Counted from the first letter of the stretch, positions 30,953 to 40,563 are shown. The stretch is DNA of 64,000 nucleotides from Bradyrhizobium glycinis (GCF_016031655.1 NZ_JACCHQ010000015.1:62001-126000), one strand, 5' to 3'. Notes: a model not told the origin generated them from the letters alone. Program-made: numbers and translations.

Positions 30953-31932
30953 TCTCGTTTGTGATAAAGCGTGCTCTCGTCGCGGCGCTGGCGTTCGCCC
31001 CATTTTCGGTCGCGACTTACGCATCCGCGCAGGATTATCCCAAGCGTCCGATCACCATGATCGTGCCGTTCGCGGCCGGGGGCACCTCGGACGTGATCGC
31101 ACGCGCGGTGGCCGAGCAGATGGGGATTGCTCTCGGCCAGACCATCGTGATCGAGAACGTTGCCGGCGCCGGCGGCTCGACCGCGCTGGCGCGGGCCTCC
31201 CGCGCCGAGCCCGATGGTTATACGATTGCGATCGGCAATGCCGGCACCAATGCCGCGACCTACACGATCTATCCAAAACTGCCGTTCACCCCTGATTCCT
31301 TCGTGCCGATCGCCATGGTGGCGAAGACGTTCGGCATCATCGCCTTGCGCAAGGACTTTCCGGCGAAGGACCTGAAAGAGTTCATCGCCTATGCCAAGGC
31401 CAATCCGGGCAAGATCAATCTCGGCCATGCCGGCGTCGGCTCCTCGAACTACCTGATCTGCAAGAGCTTCGTCACATCAGCCGGGATCGATGCGACGCTG
31501 GTCGGCTATCGCGGCGCCGCGCCGGCACTGACCGACGCGATCGGCGGCCAGATCGACGGCGTCTGCGATGCGGCCGCCTCGGTTTCGCAAGCGATCAACG
31601 ACAAGCTGGTGAAGGGCCTCGTGGTCGGCTCGACCGTTCGGCTCGCCACGCTGCCGGATCTGCCGACCTCGGCGGAAGCGGGCCTGCCCGAATTCGAGGC
31701 GCAGGGCTGGAACGGCCTGTTCGCGCCCAAGGGCACGCCGCCGGCCGTCATCGCCAAGCTGAACGCAGCCGCGCGCACGGCCGTGGAGACCGAGGCGGTG
31801 AAGAAGCGCTTTGCCGACCTCTCGACCGTGGCGCCTGATGCCGACGAGCACGCGCCCGAAGTGCTGCAAAAGCTCGTGACGCGCGACGTCGAGAAGTACC
31901 GCAAGATGCTGGCAGACGACGTCAACAAGTAG
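30949..31932 (+). CDS. Bug/TctC-family substrate-binding protein
   Basis: A 327-aa periplasmic receptor of the tripartite tricarboxylate transporter type. A signal peptide (cleavage after TYASA) is followed by QDYPKRPITMIVPFAAGGTSDVIAR and the VENVAGAGGSTALARASRAEPDGYT block that defines Bug proteins. It starts at a GTG overlapping the purQ stop by 4 nt. No TctA/TctB membrane genes are near, which is usual for orphan Bug receptors. The ligand, probably a carboxylate, cannot be told. A degenerate copy of its 3' end lies at 34201-34273. Confidence 0.92.
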   Translation: MISFVIKRALVAALAFAPFSVATYASAQDYPKRPITMIVPFAAGGTSDVIARAVAEQMGIALGQTIVIENVAGAGGSTALARASRAEPDGYTIAIGNAGTNAATYTIYPKLPFTPDSFVPIAMVAKTFGIIALRKDFPAKDLKEFIAYAKANPGKINLGHAGVGSSNYLICKSFVTSAGIDATLVGYRGAAPALTDAIGGQIDGVCDAAASVSQAINDKLVKGLVVGSTVRLATLPDLPTSAEAGLPEFEAQGWNGLFAPKGTPPAVIAKLNAAARTAVETEAVKKRFADLSTVAPDADEHAPEVLQKLVTRDVEKYRKMLADDVNK

Positions 31933-32123
31933 CGGCGCTCCTTCCGTCCATAATCATTGATTTTTCATAGGCCGCGGCTGCCGCGGCGCACTGATGGCGT
32001 CTGACCAAAAATTCCGGTCGATCAGGGTTGTCGGATGCGGCCGTGCACAAAAGTGGTCGCAATCTGTGTGTACATTCAGGGCGGCTGAGGAGGTGAACCA
32101 CTCGACAACATGGAAACATCCTC

Positions 32124-34171
32124 ATGCACTTCGGCTCTGCCTGGCGTTGGAAGTTCCCTCACGCCGTCGATCATCACGCCGTCAATGACGTTTTCGGACT
32201 GACCGAGGATCAGGCGCAAGCCGAGCAGGGCACAACTGGTATCCTGTCGCTGGACGTCCTCGCAAATGATCGCGCGAGCCACGCCGCAAGACTCTATTCG
32301 ATCGACGACGGTGGCGGCTGGCGGTTCGATTGGGCGCTTTTGGCAAAGGACGTCGGTCCCGACGAGACCTCGCCCTGGGAAACCACCGATACCGGCAATC
32401 TGATTCGCATCAATCACGGCCAGATCGAACTCGATCTCGGCCATTCGCTGTCCGCGCTCGGGGCGACCGATTTCAACTCCATGGCGGCCGGGGACGTCAT
32501 CGACGACGATTTCGTGTACGCGATCCGGTTGGGATACGGCAGGTTGAGTGAGGCTCATGTCCACGTACATATCGACGGCGTCAACGATGCCGCCACGATC
32601 AGTGGCACGTCGACCGGAACGGTGACAGAGGACAGCGCTGTGCAGACCGCACATGGCGCGCTGACCGTCACCGACCCCGATCACGGACAGAGTCAGTTCC
32701 AGGTGCCTGCTTCCCTGGCAGGCACTTATGGGACCTTCACGTTCGACCCAACGACCGGCGTCTGGGGCTATACGCTCGACAACGGCACGGCCAATGTCCA
32801 GGCATTGACCGCCAATGAAGTCAGGCACGACCAACTGACGGTCAGCTCCGCGGACGGCACTGCGCATCAAGTCATCGATGTGACCATCCATGGCGCCGAC
32901 GAACCGAGGCACCTCGATCTCGTGGTGGGGGCGGAGTTCACGGACATCGTGGCGGACCCGGGCTCCCTTGCCGTTGTGCTTCATGACGAGGCCGGCGGAT
33001 TCCAGGCTCCGGCCCTCTATCACAACGGGACGAGCTATTATAACGGCACGCTCGAATACACGACCGCGATCGAAATCGCCGACCTCAATGGTGACGGCTT
33101 GTCCGAATTGTGACCACCGGCCTTGCCGGCCTCGGCACCAACTCGAGCGCCAGCGTCGGGGTGCTGCTCGGGCGAGGGGGCGGGACCTTTGGCTCGGGAT
33201 CCGCTTATCATGATGGCACATCATGGGGGCCCAACCACGAATACACGTTCGCGCTCGATATCGCCGACTTCAACGGAGACGGTGTGCTCGACATCGCCAC
33301 CGCAGGGGTGGGCCTTGAATCGTCCGACGGCAGCCTGGGCGTGCTCCTTGGAAACGGCGACGGCACCTTCCAGGACGGCAAGCCCTATAGCACCGGGACC
33401 GTCTACGCCTCGCGGTCGCAGATCACCTACGCGCTGGCGAGTGGCGATTTCAATGGAGACGGCAAGCTCGACATCGTGACCGTCGGCGCGGCAGGGTCGT
33501 CGACGGACAACAACGCGACCGAGAGCGTCAGCATGCTGCTCGGGAACGGCGACGGCAGTTTTGGGAAGGCCACGATCTATTCGACGGGAAACATCCTCGT
33601 CGAGCACGAAATGACCGAAGCGGTTGCAGTTGGCGACGTCAACGGTGACGGCAGGCTCGATGTCGTCACCGGGGGATTTGACGACAACAACTTCGCGCCG
33701 GGCAAGACACCCCACTCCATGAGCGTGCTGCTGGGCAACGGCGATGGCACTTTACAAACGGCTATATCGCTCTCCAGCGGTATTCCGTTGAATTCAATTG
33801 CCTATCAGTCGGAGGAAACCACCGACCTGATCCTGGCCGACCTGAATGGCGATGGCAAGCTCGACATCATCGGCGCGACGCACGACGTGAATAGCAGCGT
33901 CTTCACCATGCTGGGCAACGGTGACGGAACGTTCCAGTCGGCGTCCAAATGGTCCAACGGTGCTTCACCGAACGGCGATCAAACTACGATTTCGATAGCG
34001 GTCGGTGACATCAACGGCGACGGCCGCCTCGATATTGCCGCGCTCGACAATGGCGGTTCTGCCGGTGTGCTCTATGGAAACGGCAACGGCAGCTTTCAAA
34101 CAGCCCAGATCGTGCAGACGGGGCTTCACGACGTGCTCGCCATCCAGCTGGGCTATCTTGTATCGGCTTGA
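32124..34171 (+). pseudogene. VCBS/FG-GAP repeat protein split by a frameshift
   Basis: Two overlapping frames, 32124-33113 and 33110-34171, together encode one protein of about 680 aa. The first has a VCBS-type beta domain (NDAATISGTSTGTVTEDSAV) and ends inside a calcium-binding ADLNGDG repeat. The second continues directly with five more repeats (ADFNGDGVLD, GDFNGDGKLD, GDVNGDGRLD, ADLNGDGKLD, GDINGDGRLD). One missing base near 33107-33111 explains the break: restoring a G would read SELVTTG. The junction is a GTGA overlap, so the second half could be re-initiated. No signal peptide; type I export is possible. Either a true mutation or a sequence error. Confidence 0.75.
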
Positions 34172-34200
34172 AGCGCTGGTTGATGAGTCGATGCGCCGCG

Positions 34201-34273
34201 CTGTTGCAGCAGCTCACGATGCTCGACGTCGAGAAATACTGGAAGATGCTCGCGGACAACGCCCAAGTAATTG
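34201..34273 (+). pseudogene. Remnant 3' end of a Bug/TctC receptor gene
   Basis: Translation LLQQLTMLDVEKYWKMLADN closely matches the C-terminus of the intact receptor at 30949-31932 (VLQKLVTRDVEKYRKMLADD), and the DNA is alike as well (GACGTCGAGAA in both). The frame breaks by a 2-nt loss just before the stop. No other part of the receptor gene is recognisable upstream, so this is a truncated paralogue tail. Confidence 0.7.
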
Positions 34274-34319
34274 CCGCGTCGCTTGCTCGGGGCCCGCGCT
34301 ACGCCGCCGAGGAAGCTTG

Positions 34320-34715
34320 CTAAAGCGCCGGAATACGGGCGATGACCTTGATCTCGAAGTCGAAGCCGGCAAGCCAATTCACCCCGACGGCCGTCCAGTT
34401 CGGATAGGGGGGACCGCCGATCTCCTCGGTGCGAACGGCCATCACCGTCTCGATCTGGCTCGCCGGATCGGTGTGGAACGTGGTGACGTCGACGACATCG
34501 TCCAACGTGCATCCACCAGCGGCGAGCACGGCACGCAAATTGGCGAATGCGCGCCGCACCTGGTCCTCGAACACCGGCTCGGGCGAGCCGTCGTCGCGGC
34601 TGCCGACCTGCCCCGACACGAACAGCAGGTCGCCGGAGCGGATCGCCGCGGAGTACCGGTGCACTTGATAGAGCGCGTGGCGGTTTGCGGGGAAGATTGC
34701 CTCTCGCTGGGGCAT
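34320..34715 (-). CDS. RidA/YjgF-family protein
   Basis: A 131-aa member of the RidA (Rid) superfamily, trimeric enzymes that hydrolyse reactive enamine/imine intermediates. Typical parts are SGDLLFVSGQVG, FANLRAVLAAGGCTLDDVVDVTTF and the PYPNWTAVGV segment, where the canonical RidA arginine is replaced, so it is likely of another Rid subgroup with an unknown substrate. GAAAGG lies 6 nt before the ATG. Divergent from a TetR gene, with a large palindrome between them. Confidence 0.87.
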   Translation of the reverse strand: MPQREAIFPANRHALYQVHRYSAAIRSGDLLFVSGQVGSRDDGSPEPVFEDQVRRAFANLRAVLAAGGCTLDDVVDVTTFHTDPASQIETVMAVRTEEIGGPPYPNWTAVGVNWLAGFDFEIKVIARIPAL

Positions 34716-34790
34716 GGCAGGACCTTTCAATCGATGGTCGGGCTGGGCGAACGTGGGGGCTCCGCGGGTGGCGCCTCACGACGATTTCAG

Positions 34791-34832
34791 ATACGTTTCG
34801 TATGTGAGATATCACTCACATACGAGGCGTAT
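34791..34832. promoter_or_regulatory. Operator palindrome between ridA-like and tetR genes
   Basis: ATACGTTTCGTATGTGAG (34791-34808) and CTCACATACGAGGCGTAT (34815-34832) are inverted copies with two mismatches and a 6-nt spacer. Each arm itself holds a smaller ATACG/CGTAT palindrome, so two TetR dimers could bind. It ends 17 bp before the tetR start, consistent with autorepression and control of the divergent gene. Confidence 0.8.
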
Positions 34833-34849
34833 GTCAAGAGGGGCCAGGC

Positions 34850-35455
34850 ATGGCAAAGGGAAAGCGCGCCGCGGCCATGGCGGAAAATCGGGCCAAGCTC
34901 ATCCGCGCCGCGCGCACGGCATTTGCCACGCAGGGTTATGCAGACGCGTCAATGGACGAGCTCACGGCCGCCGTCGGTCTGACGCGGGGCGCGCTGTATC
35001 ACAATTTCGAAGACAAGAAGGGGCTGCTCTGGGCCGTCGTCGAGCAGATCGACGGTGAAATGGCGGAGCGGCTCCGCATCGTCCGGGAGCAAGCGCCCAG
35101 CCTGTGGCTGGGGCTGCTGGCGGAGGGAAGCGCCTATATCGAAATGGCGCTCGAACCCGAGATCCAGCGCATCATGCTTCTGGATGGACCGGCCGTCCTC
35201 GGCGATCCCTCCAAATGGCCCGGCGAGAACGCCTGTCTCGACATCACCATGCGGACGATCCGCGCGCTGATCGAGGAGGGAATCGTGAAGCCGGTCGACG
35301 TCGAAGCGGCGGGACGGTTGCTGAACGGGGCTGCGCTCAGCGCCGCGTTGTGGGTCGCGGCAGCCGACGATCCCAAGAGCGTGCTGAACAAGGCCGTTGA
35401 CGCGTTTCGAGCGCTGGCGAGTGGATTGCTGCGCGAGGCGCGTGAACCTGCATAG
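34850..35455 (+). CDS. TetR-family transcriptional regulator
   Basis: A 201-aa regulator. The helix-turn-helix is at about residues 15-60 (LIRAARTAFATQGYADASMDEL, LTRGALYHNFEDKKGLLWAVV), followed by a helical ligand domain (LLAEGSAYIEMALEPEIQRIMLLDGPAVLG). It is 17 bp from a strong palindrome shared with the divergent RidA-like gene, so it probably represses both in the absence of ligand. Ligand unknown. Confidence 0.92.
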   Translation: MAKGKRAAAMAENRAKLIRAARTAFATQGYADASMDELTAAVGLTRGALYHNFEDKKGLLWAVVEQIDGEMAERLRIVREQAPSLWLGLLAEGSAYIEMALEPEIQRIMLLDGPAVLGDPSKWPGENACLDITMRTIRALIEEGIVKPVDVEAAGRLLNGAALSAALWVAAADDPKSVLNKAVDAFRALASGLLREAREPA

Positions 35456-35601
35456 GTTTTGCGCCGACTGACTCTTGGTCACCGTCGTGGCGCAGATCCG
35501 AGTTCGCTGATTTTTGCCGCTTGAGGCAACTCAAAGTTGTTTCATCGGTTCGATTGCGATATCAGGAGGCCGGCGCCGTCGTTGTGCTTTCCGGATGTCA
35601 C

Positions 35602-36339
35602 ATGCCCGTTGCTTTGGTCGTTCTGCTGCTCGATATCACGCTGATCTATCACGCCTCGCGAACCGGGCGGTTGCGGCCCTGGGCCTTCATCATCCTGCTG
35701 GTGCCGATGATGGGCGCGATCGCCTATATCGCGGTCGAGCTCATCCCCGAATGGTTTTCGAGCCCCGGTGCGCGGCAGGCGCGCCAGCGTGTCGCCGATC
35801 GCCTCGATCCCGAGAAGCGCTATCGCGAGCTGTCGGACCGGCTGGCCGGCACCGACACCATCGCCAACCGCGCGGCGCTGGCGGAAGAGTGCGCGAATAT
35901 CGGCCGGTTTGCCGAAGCGGAAACGCACTACGATCACATCCTGAAGCTGCCCATGGGCCATGATCCCGCCTATGCGCTGCGCAAGGCGCAGGCGCAATTT
36001 GGCGCCAGCCGCCCGGCCAATGCGCTCGCGACGCTCGACGATCTGCAGAAGCAATGGCCGGATTTCGATTCCGCCGACGCGCATCTGCTCTATGCCCGCG
36101 CGCTCGCCGAGATCGGACGTCTCGACGAGGCGCTCGAGGAATATCACGCGCTCGCCGGTTATTTCCCGGGCGCCGAGGCGCGGGTGCGCTACGGCATGCT
36201 GTTGCAAACGGTCGGCCGCACCGCTGAAGCACGCATCGTCTTCAACGAGCTGCTGATCCAGATGCGCCGCGCGCCGAAATATCTGCGCAAGGCGCAAGCC
36301 GAGTGGCTGTCGATGGCGGAGAAGCAGTTGTCGACGTGA
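35602..36339 (+). CDS. Membrane-anchored tetratricopeptide-repeat protein
   Basis: A 245-aa protein with two N-terminal membrane spans (residues 2-15 and about 26-47: FIILLVPMMGAIAYIAVELIP). A cytoplasmic TPR region follows (AALAEECANIGRFAEAETHYDHIL, LLYARALAEIGRLDEALEEYHAL, YGMLLQTVGRTAEARIVFNELL). Start chosen at 35602, since the upstream frame lacks coding character. The N-terminus resembles PLDc_N-like anchor segments. Likely a scaffold at the inner membrane; no specific role known. Confidence 0.82.
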   Translation: MPVALVVLLLDITLIYHASRTGRLRPWAFIILLVPMMGAIAYIAVELIPEWFSSPGARQARQRVADRLDPEKRYRELSDRLAGTDTIANRAALAEECANIGRFAEAETHYDHILKLPMGHDPAYALRKAQAQFGASRPANALATLDDLQKQWPDFDSADAHLLYARALAEIGRLDEALEEYHALAGYFPGAEARVRYGMLLQTVGRTAEARIVFNELLIQMRRAPKYLRKAQAEWLSMAEKQLST

Positions 36340-36357
36340 GCGGGCGGCGGGACTCGG

Positions 36358-36513
36358 CTCCCTCTCCCGCTTGCGGGAGAGGCCGGGGAGAGGGTGTCTC
36401 CGCGGAGGGATTCCCCACGAGGAGAAAACCCTCACCCGGATCGCATCTTCGATGCGGTCCGACCTCTCCCGCAAGCGGGAGAGGTGAACCGAGCGCTCGG
36501 CTCGCATCGATTC
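36358..36513. repeat. Dispersed palindrome, CTCTCCCGCTTGCGGGAGAG type
   Basis: Hairpins CTCTCCCGCTTGCGGGAGAG (from 36363) and CTCTCCCGCAAGCGGGAGAG (about 36464-36483) flank a variable centre. The same arms and GAGGTGAA tail are seen at 20617-20761. It lies between convergent genes. Confidence 0.88.
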
Positions 36514-36531
36514 AACCAAGTTTCATTGTAC

Positions 36532-37495
36532 CTACCGCAGCTTCAACCTTTCCGCCGGCACTGTCATCGCTGCGACGCCCGCCATCACCAGCAGCAGGCC
36601 AAGCGCCAGGTTCGACGGCACGCTCTCGCCGAGCAGCAGCACGGAGAGCCCGACGCCGATCGGGATGCGCAAATAGCCTTGGGCGTTGGTCGTCAGCGTG
36701 CCGAGCCGGCCGAGGCAGACGTAGAACAGCATCAGGCCTAACGCGCTCGACACGATGCCCATGACGATGGTGGCCATGATCGCAGTGGGCGTCGGCTGAA
36801 GCGTCCAGGGCTGGTCGATGAGCAGCGAGGGCGGCAGCAGCACGAGGCCGCCGAACAGCAGCGAGCCGGCTGCCACCACCATCGGGTCGTATTCGGACAG
36901 GCGGAGGCCGAAGATCGTCGCAGGCAAAGGAGATGGTGGCGAGCAGGATTGCCATCTCGGCCACGATCTCGCTGCCGAAGCCGCGCAGCGCATCGAGGCC
37001 GACGATGGCGACGGTCCCGGCAAGGCCGAGGATCGCACCGGTGAGCTTCAGCAGCGTCGCCGGCTCGTGCCGCGTGATCAGCGAGGTGATCAGGAAGGCG
37101 AAGATCGGGGTGGTTGAGGCCAGCACGACCGTGTTCGAGGCCGGTACATATTGCTGCGACCAGGTGATGATCAGGAACGGGAAGGTCGAGTTGATCAATT
37201 GCTGGGTCGCGAACAGCTTCCAGGCTTTCGAGTCGGTTGGGATCCTGGTGCCGCGCATCCACAAGATCGCGAACAGGAAGGCGGCCGCGATCAACGAGCG
37301 CGCCGAGATGAAGGTGATGGGTGGGATGGTATCCAGCGCCAGCTTGGCCAGCGGATAGGTCGAGCTCCAGCAGCAGGCGAGCGCGAGCAGCAGTGCATAA
37401 TCGCGCCAGCTGCGCGCACCTTTGGCGGCCATGGACGGCAACGGCGTTGATGCGGCCGCCGTCGCGCGACCCGCCTCGGATGTGCTCTGCGGCAC
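36532..37495 (-). pseudogene. EamA-family (DMT) transporter with a frameshift
   Basis: A ten-span drug/metabolite transporter of about 320 aa in two frames. The first part (from 37495) has five spans of the first EamA repeat (ALLLALACCWSSTYPLAKLAL, VGLDALRGFGSEIVAEMAIL). Near 36911-36930 the frame changes, and the second repeat continues from IFGLRLSEYDPMVVAAGSLL to VAAMTVPAERLKLR, stopping at 36532. One missing base after the codons for SFAC would account for it. Substrate unknown. A sequencing error is possible; otherwise it is a recent pseudogene. Confidence 0.78.
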
Positions 37496-37570
37496 CTTGT
37501 TCTGCTCCCCCGCGCCAAAGCGGTTGCGGGGAAGTCTGGGCGAGGGCGCGCGAAAAGGGAAGGCGTCGAG

Positions 37571-38050
37571 CTATGCGTTTGGCTGCGGCAGCGCCTTCCG
37601 CTTCATCCGCTTGATCGTGCCGGAAAAGGTCAGCAGCAGCCGCTCGCCGGACATCATCTTGCCGCGCAGGAAGATCAGCGAGCCGCCGGCGCGGGTGACC
37701 TCGCCGGTGCATTCGATCAGCTCGCCCTCGCGTGCCGCGTCGAGGAATTCACAGGCGAAATTGGTCGTCACCGCCCGGCTGTCCAGGACATGGGTCGCGA
37801 TTGCAAACAGCGAATAGTCGGCGAAAGCCATGTAGCAGCCTCCATGGACGTTGCCGGAGCCGTTGAGGTGCTTCTTCTCGACGCGAAAGGCGCTGCGGAC
37901 GCTGCCGTCCGCCTCGATCCGGTGCCAGAACGGGCCGACATGGGACTCAAAACTGTCGCGAATCCAGGTCCGCCAGCCCACAAATTCCCCCTCTGTCGCG
38001 ACATGGAGGTCGGGGCGGCGCGGCGGGGGCGCTTTGGTCAATTCGTGCAA
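37571..38050 (-). CDS. PaaI-type hotdog thioesterase
   Basis: A 159-aa hotdog-fold protein likely to hydrolyse acyl-CoA thioesters. The core motif GNVHGGCYMAFADYSLFAIAT contains the HGG turn and the acidic residue of PaaI-type enzymes. The start appears to be a TTG at 38050, which is weakly supported; the true N-terminus may be further inside. It is divergent from purL. Confidence 0.85.
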   Translation of the reverse strand: MHELTKAPPPRRPDLHVATEGEFVGWRTWIRDSFESHVGPFWHRIEADGSVRSAFRVEKKHLNGSGNVHGGCYMAFADYSLFAIATHVLDSRAVTTNFACEFLDAAREGELIECTGEVTRAGGSLIFLRGKMMSGERLLLTFSGTIKRMKRKALPQPNA

Positions 38051-38236
38051 GGAAATAGGCCTTCAATTGCGGGTCTTTAGACCTTAAATCCGATCCGACC
38101 GCGCCGTGCAATTCCCGTTCCCGCGGGCGCCCCGGGCGCAAAACGTGGGACAGCGGGAAAATGCGCCATAAAGGGCTTTTCGAAGCCGTCCGATGTTCCT
38201 AAGAACGGCCAAACCGCCGCCGAAAGCCTCGAATCC

Positions 38237-40447
38237 ATGAAGAATGAACCCAAGATCACCCCCGAACTGGTTGCCGCCCACGGGCTCAAGCCCGACGAGT
38301 ACGAGCGCATCCTGAAGCTGATCGGGCGGGAGCCGACCTTTACCGAGCTCGGCATCTTTTCGGCGATGTGGAACGAGCATTGTTCGTACAAGTCCTCGCG
38401 CATCCATCTGCGCGGCCTGCCGACCAAGGCGCCCTGGGTGATCCAGGGCCCCGGCGAGAATGCCGGCGTGATCGACATCGGCGACGGCCAGGCTGTGGTC
38501 TTCAAGATGGAGAGCCACAACCATCCGAGCTATATCGAGCCGTATCAGGGCGCGACCACCGGCGTCGGCGGCATTTTGCGCGACGTCTTCACCATGGGCG
38601 CGCGCCCGATCGCCTGCCTCAATGCGCTGAGCTTCGGCGCGCCCGAGCACCCGAAGACGCGGCATCTCGTCTCCGGCGTCGTTGCGGGCGTCGGCGGCTA
38701 CGGCAATTCCTTCGGCGTGCCCACGGTGGGCGGCCAGGTGCGCTTCCACACCCGCTACGACGGCAACATCCTCGTCAATGCCATGGCGGTGGGTCTCGCC
38801 GATGCCGACAAGATCTTCTATGCGGCGGCCTCCGGCGTGAATATGCCAATCGTCTATCTCGGCTCCAAGACCGGCCGCGACGGCATCCACGGCGCCTCGA
38901 TGGCCTCGGCCGAGTTCGACGACAAGTCCGAGGAGAAGCGCCCGACCGTGCAGGTCGGCGATCCCTTCGCCGAGAAGCTGCTGCTCGAAGCCTGCCTTGA
39001 GATCATGGAGAAGGGCTGCGTCATCGCGATCCAGGACATGGGCGCGGCGGGCCTGACCTGCTCGGCGGTCGAGATGGGCGCCAAGGGCGACCTCGGCGTC
39101 GACCTCGACCTCGACGCGGTACCGACCCGCGAGACCGGCATGAGCGCCTACGAGATGATGCTCTCGGAGAGCCAGGAGCGCATGCTCATGGTGCTCAAGC
39201 CCGAGAAGGAGAAGGAAGCCGAGGCGATCTTCAAGAAGTGGGGCCTCGACTTCGCCGTCGTCGGCTACACCACGCCGAGCAAGCGTTTCGTGGTCAAGCA
39301 TGGCGGCGATGTCATGGCCGATTTGCCGATCAAGGAGCTCGGCGACGAGGCGCCGGTCTATGACCGCCCGCACGTCCCCCCGGCTGCGCTGCCAATCGTG
39401 CATGCCCGCGACGTGCCGGCGCCGATGGGGCTCGGTGCTGCGCTGGAGAAGCTGATCGGCACGCCGGACATGTGCTCTAAGCGCTGGGTCTGGGAGCAGT
39501 ACGATCACGTCATCCTCGGCAACACCATGCAGCGTCCCGGGGGCGACGCCGCCGTGGTGCGCGTGCAGGACGGGCCGAAGGGCCTCGCGCTCACCGTCGA
39601 CGTCACGCCGCGCTATTGCGAGGCCGATCCGTTTGAGGGTGGCAAGCAGGCGGTCGCCGAAGCCTGGCGCAACATCACCGCGGTCGGCGGCAAGCCGCTC
39701 GCGATCACCGACAATCTCAACTTCGGCAATCCTGAAAGGCCCGAGATCATGGGCCAGTTCGTCGGCTGCCTGAAGGGCATCTCGGAAGCCTGCCGCACGC
39801 TGGACTTCCCGGTCGTGTCCGGCAACGTCTCGCTCTACAACGAGACCAACGGCCGCGCGATTCTGCCCACGCCCTCGATCGGTGGCGTCGGCCTGCTCGA
39901 CGATTTCACCAAGTCGGCGTCGCTCGCCTTCAAGGCCGAGGGCGAGGCGATCCTGCTGATCGGCGAGACCCATGGTTGGCTCGGCCAGTCCGTCTATCTG
40001 CGCGACATCTGCGGCCGCGAGGAGGGTGCGCCGCCGCCGGTCGATCTCGCCGCCGAGAAGCGCAATGGCGATTGCGTGCGCGGCATGATCCATGCGGGCA
40101 CCGCAACCGCCGTGCATGACCTTTCCGACGGCGGCCTCCTGATCGCGCTGGCCGAGATGGCGATGGCGGGCAACATCGGCGCCAAGCTGCTGGCGGCGCC
40201 GACCGCGCTGGTGCCGCACGCCTATTGGTTCGGCGAGGACCAGGCGCGCTATCTCGTCACCGTGCCGGAAACCGAAGCCGGCCGCGTGCTCGCCAAGATG
40301 CGCGGCTGCGAGGTGCCCTGCGTGCGGATCGGCACCACCGGCGGCGATGCGATCGCGATCGCGGGCGAGGCGCCGGTTACGATCGACACGCTGCGGGCCT
40401 CGTTTGAGCGCTGGCTGCCGGACTATATGAGCGGCAAGGCGGCGTAA
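38237..40447 (+). CDS. purL: Phosphoribosylformylglycinamidine synthase subunit PurL
   Basis: The ATP-dependent synthetase subunit that converts FGAR to FGAM with ammonia from PurQ. The 736-aa length is that of the small PurL, which needs PurS and PurQ. Markers include SAMWNEHCSYKSS, FKMESHNHPSYIEPYQGATTGVGGILRD and the DMGAAGLTCSAVEMGAKG block. The gene is 7.3 kb from purQ, with unrelated genes between. A palindromic repeat follows its stop codon. Confidence 0.97.
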   Translation: MKNEPKITPELVAAHGLKPDEYERILKLIGREPTFTELGIFSAMWNEHCSYKSSRIHLRGLPTKAPWVIQGPGENAGVIDIGDGQAVVFKMESHNHPSYIEPYQGATTGVGGILRDVFTMGARPIACLNALSFGAPEHPKTRHLVSGVVAGVGGYGNSFGVPTVGGQVRFHTRYDGNILVNAMAVGLADADKIFYAAASGVNMPIVYLGSKTGRDGIHGASMASAEFDDKSEEKRPTVQVGDPFAEKLLLEACLEIMEKGCVIAIQDMGAAGLTCSAVEMGAKGDLGVDLDLDAVPTRETGMSAYEMMLSESQERMLMVLKPEKEKEAEAIFKKWGLDFAVVGYTTPSKRFVVKHGGDVMADLPIKELGDEAPVYDRPHVPPAALPIVHARDVPAPMGLGAALEKLIGTPDMCSKRWVWEQYDHVILGNTMQRPGGDAAVVRVQDGPKGLALTVDVTPRYCEADPFEGGKQAVAEAWRNITAVGGKPLAITDNLNFGNPERPEIMGQFVGCLKGISEACRTLDFPVVSGNVSLYNETNGRAILPTPSIGGVGLLDDFTKSASLAFKAEGEAILLIGETHGWLGQSVYLRDICGREEGAPPPVDLAAEKRNGDCVRGMIHAGTATAVHDLSDGGLLIALAEMAMAGNIGAKLLAAPTALVPHAYWFGEDQARYLVTVPETEAGRVLAKMRGCEVPCVRIGTTGGDAIAIAGEAPVTIDTLRASFERWLPDYMSGKAA

Positions 40448-40464
40448 GGCGCTGCCAAACACTC

Positions 40465-40550
40465 CGTCATTGCGAGGGGCGAAGCGACGAAGCAATCCAG
40501 ACTACCTCCGCGGAGGGATTCTGGATTGCTTCGCTGCGCTCGCAATGACG
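40465..40550. repeat. Dispersed palindrome, CGTCATTGCGAG type
   Basis: The same outer (CGTCATTGCGAG / CTCGCAATGACG) and inner (GAAGCAATCCAG / CTGGATTGCTTC) arms as at 12197-12284, here between the convergent purL and acyltransferase genes. It probably serves as a transcript end. Confidence 0.88.
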
Positions 40551-40563
40551 AGTGGAGAGAGCC

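Noticed and set aside
38084..40495. An 803-codon open frame antisense to purL
   Set aside because: It mirrors PurL across its whole length and shows no recognisable domain.
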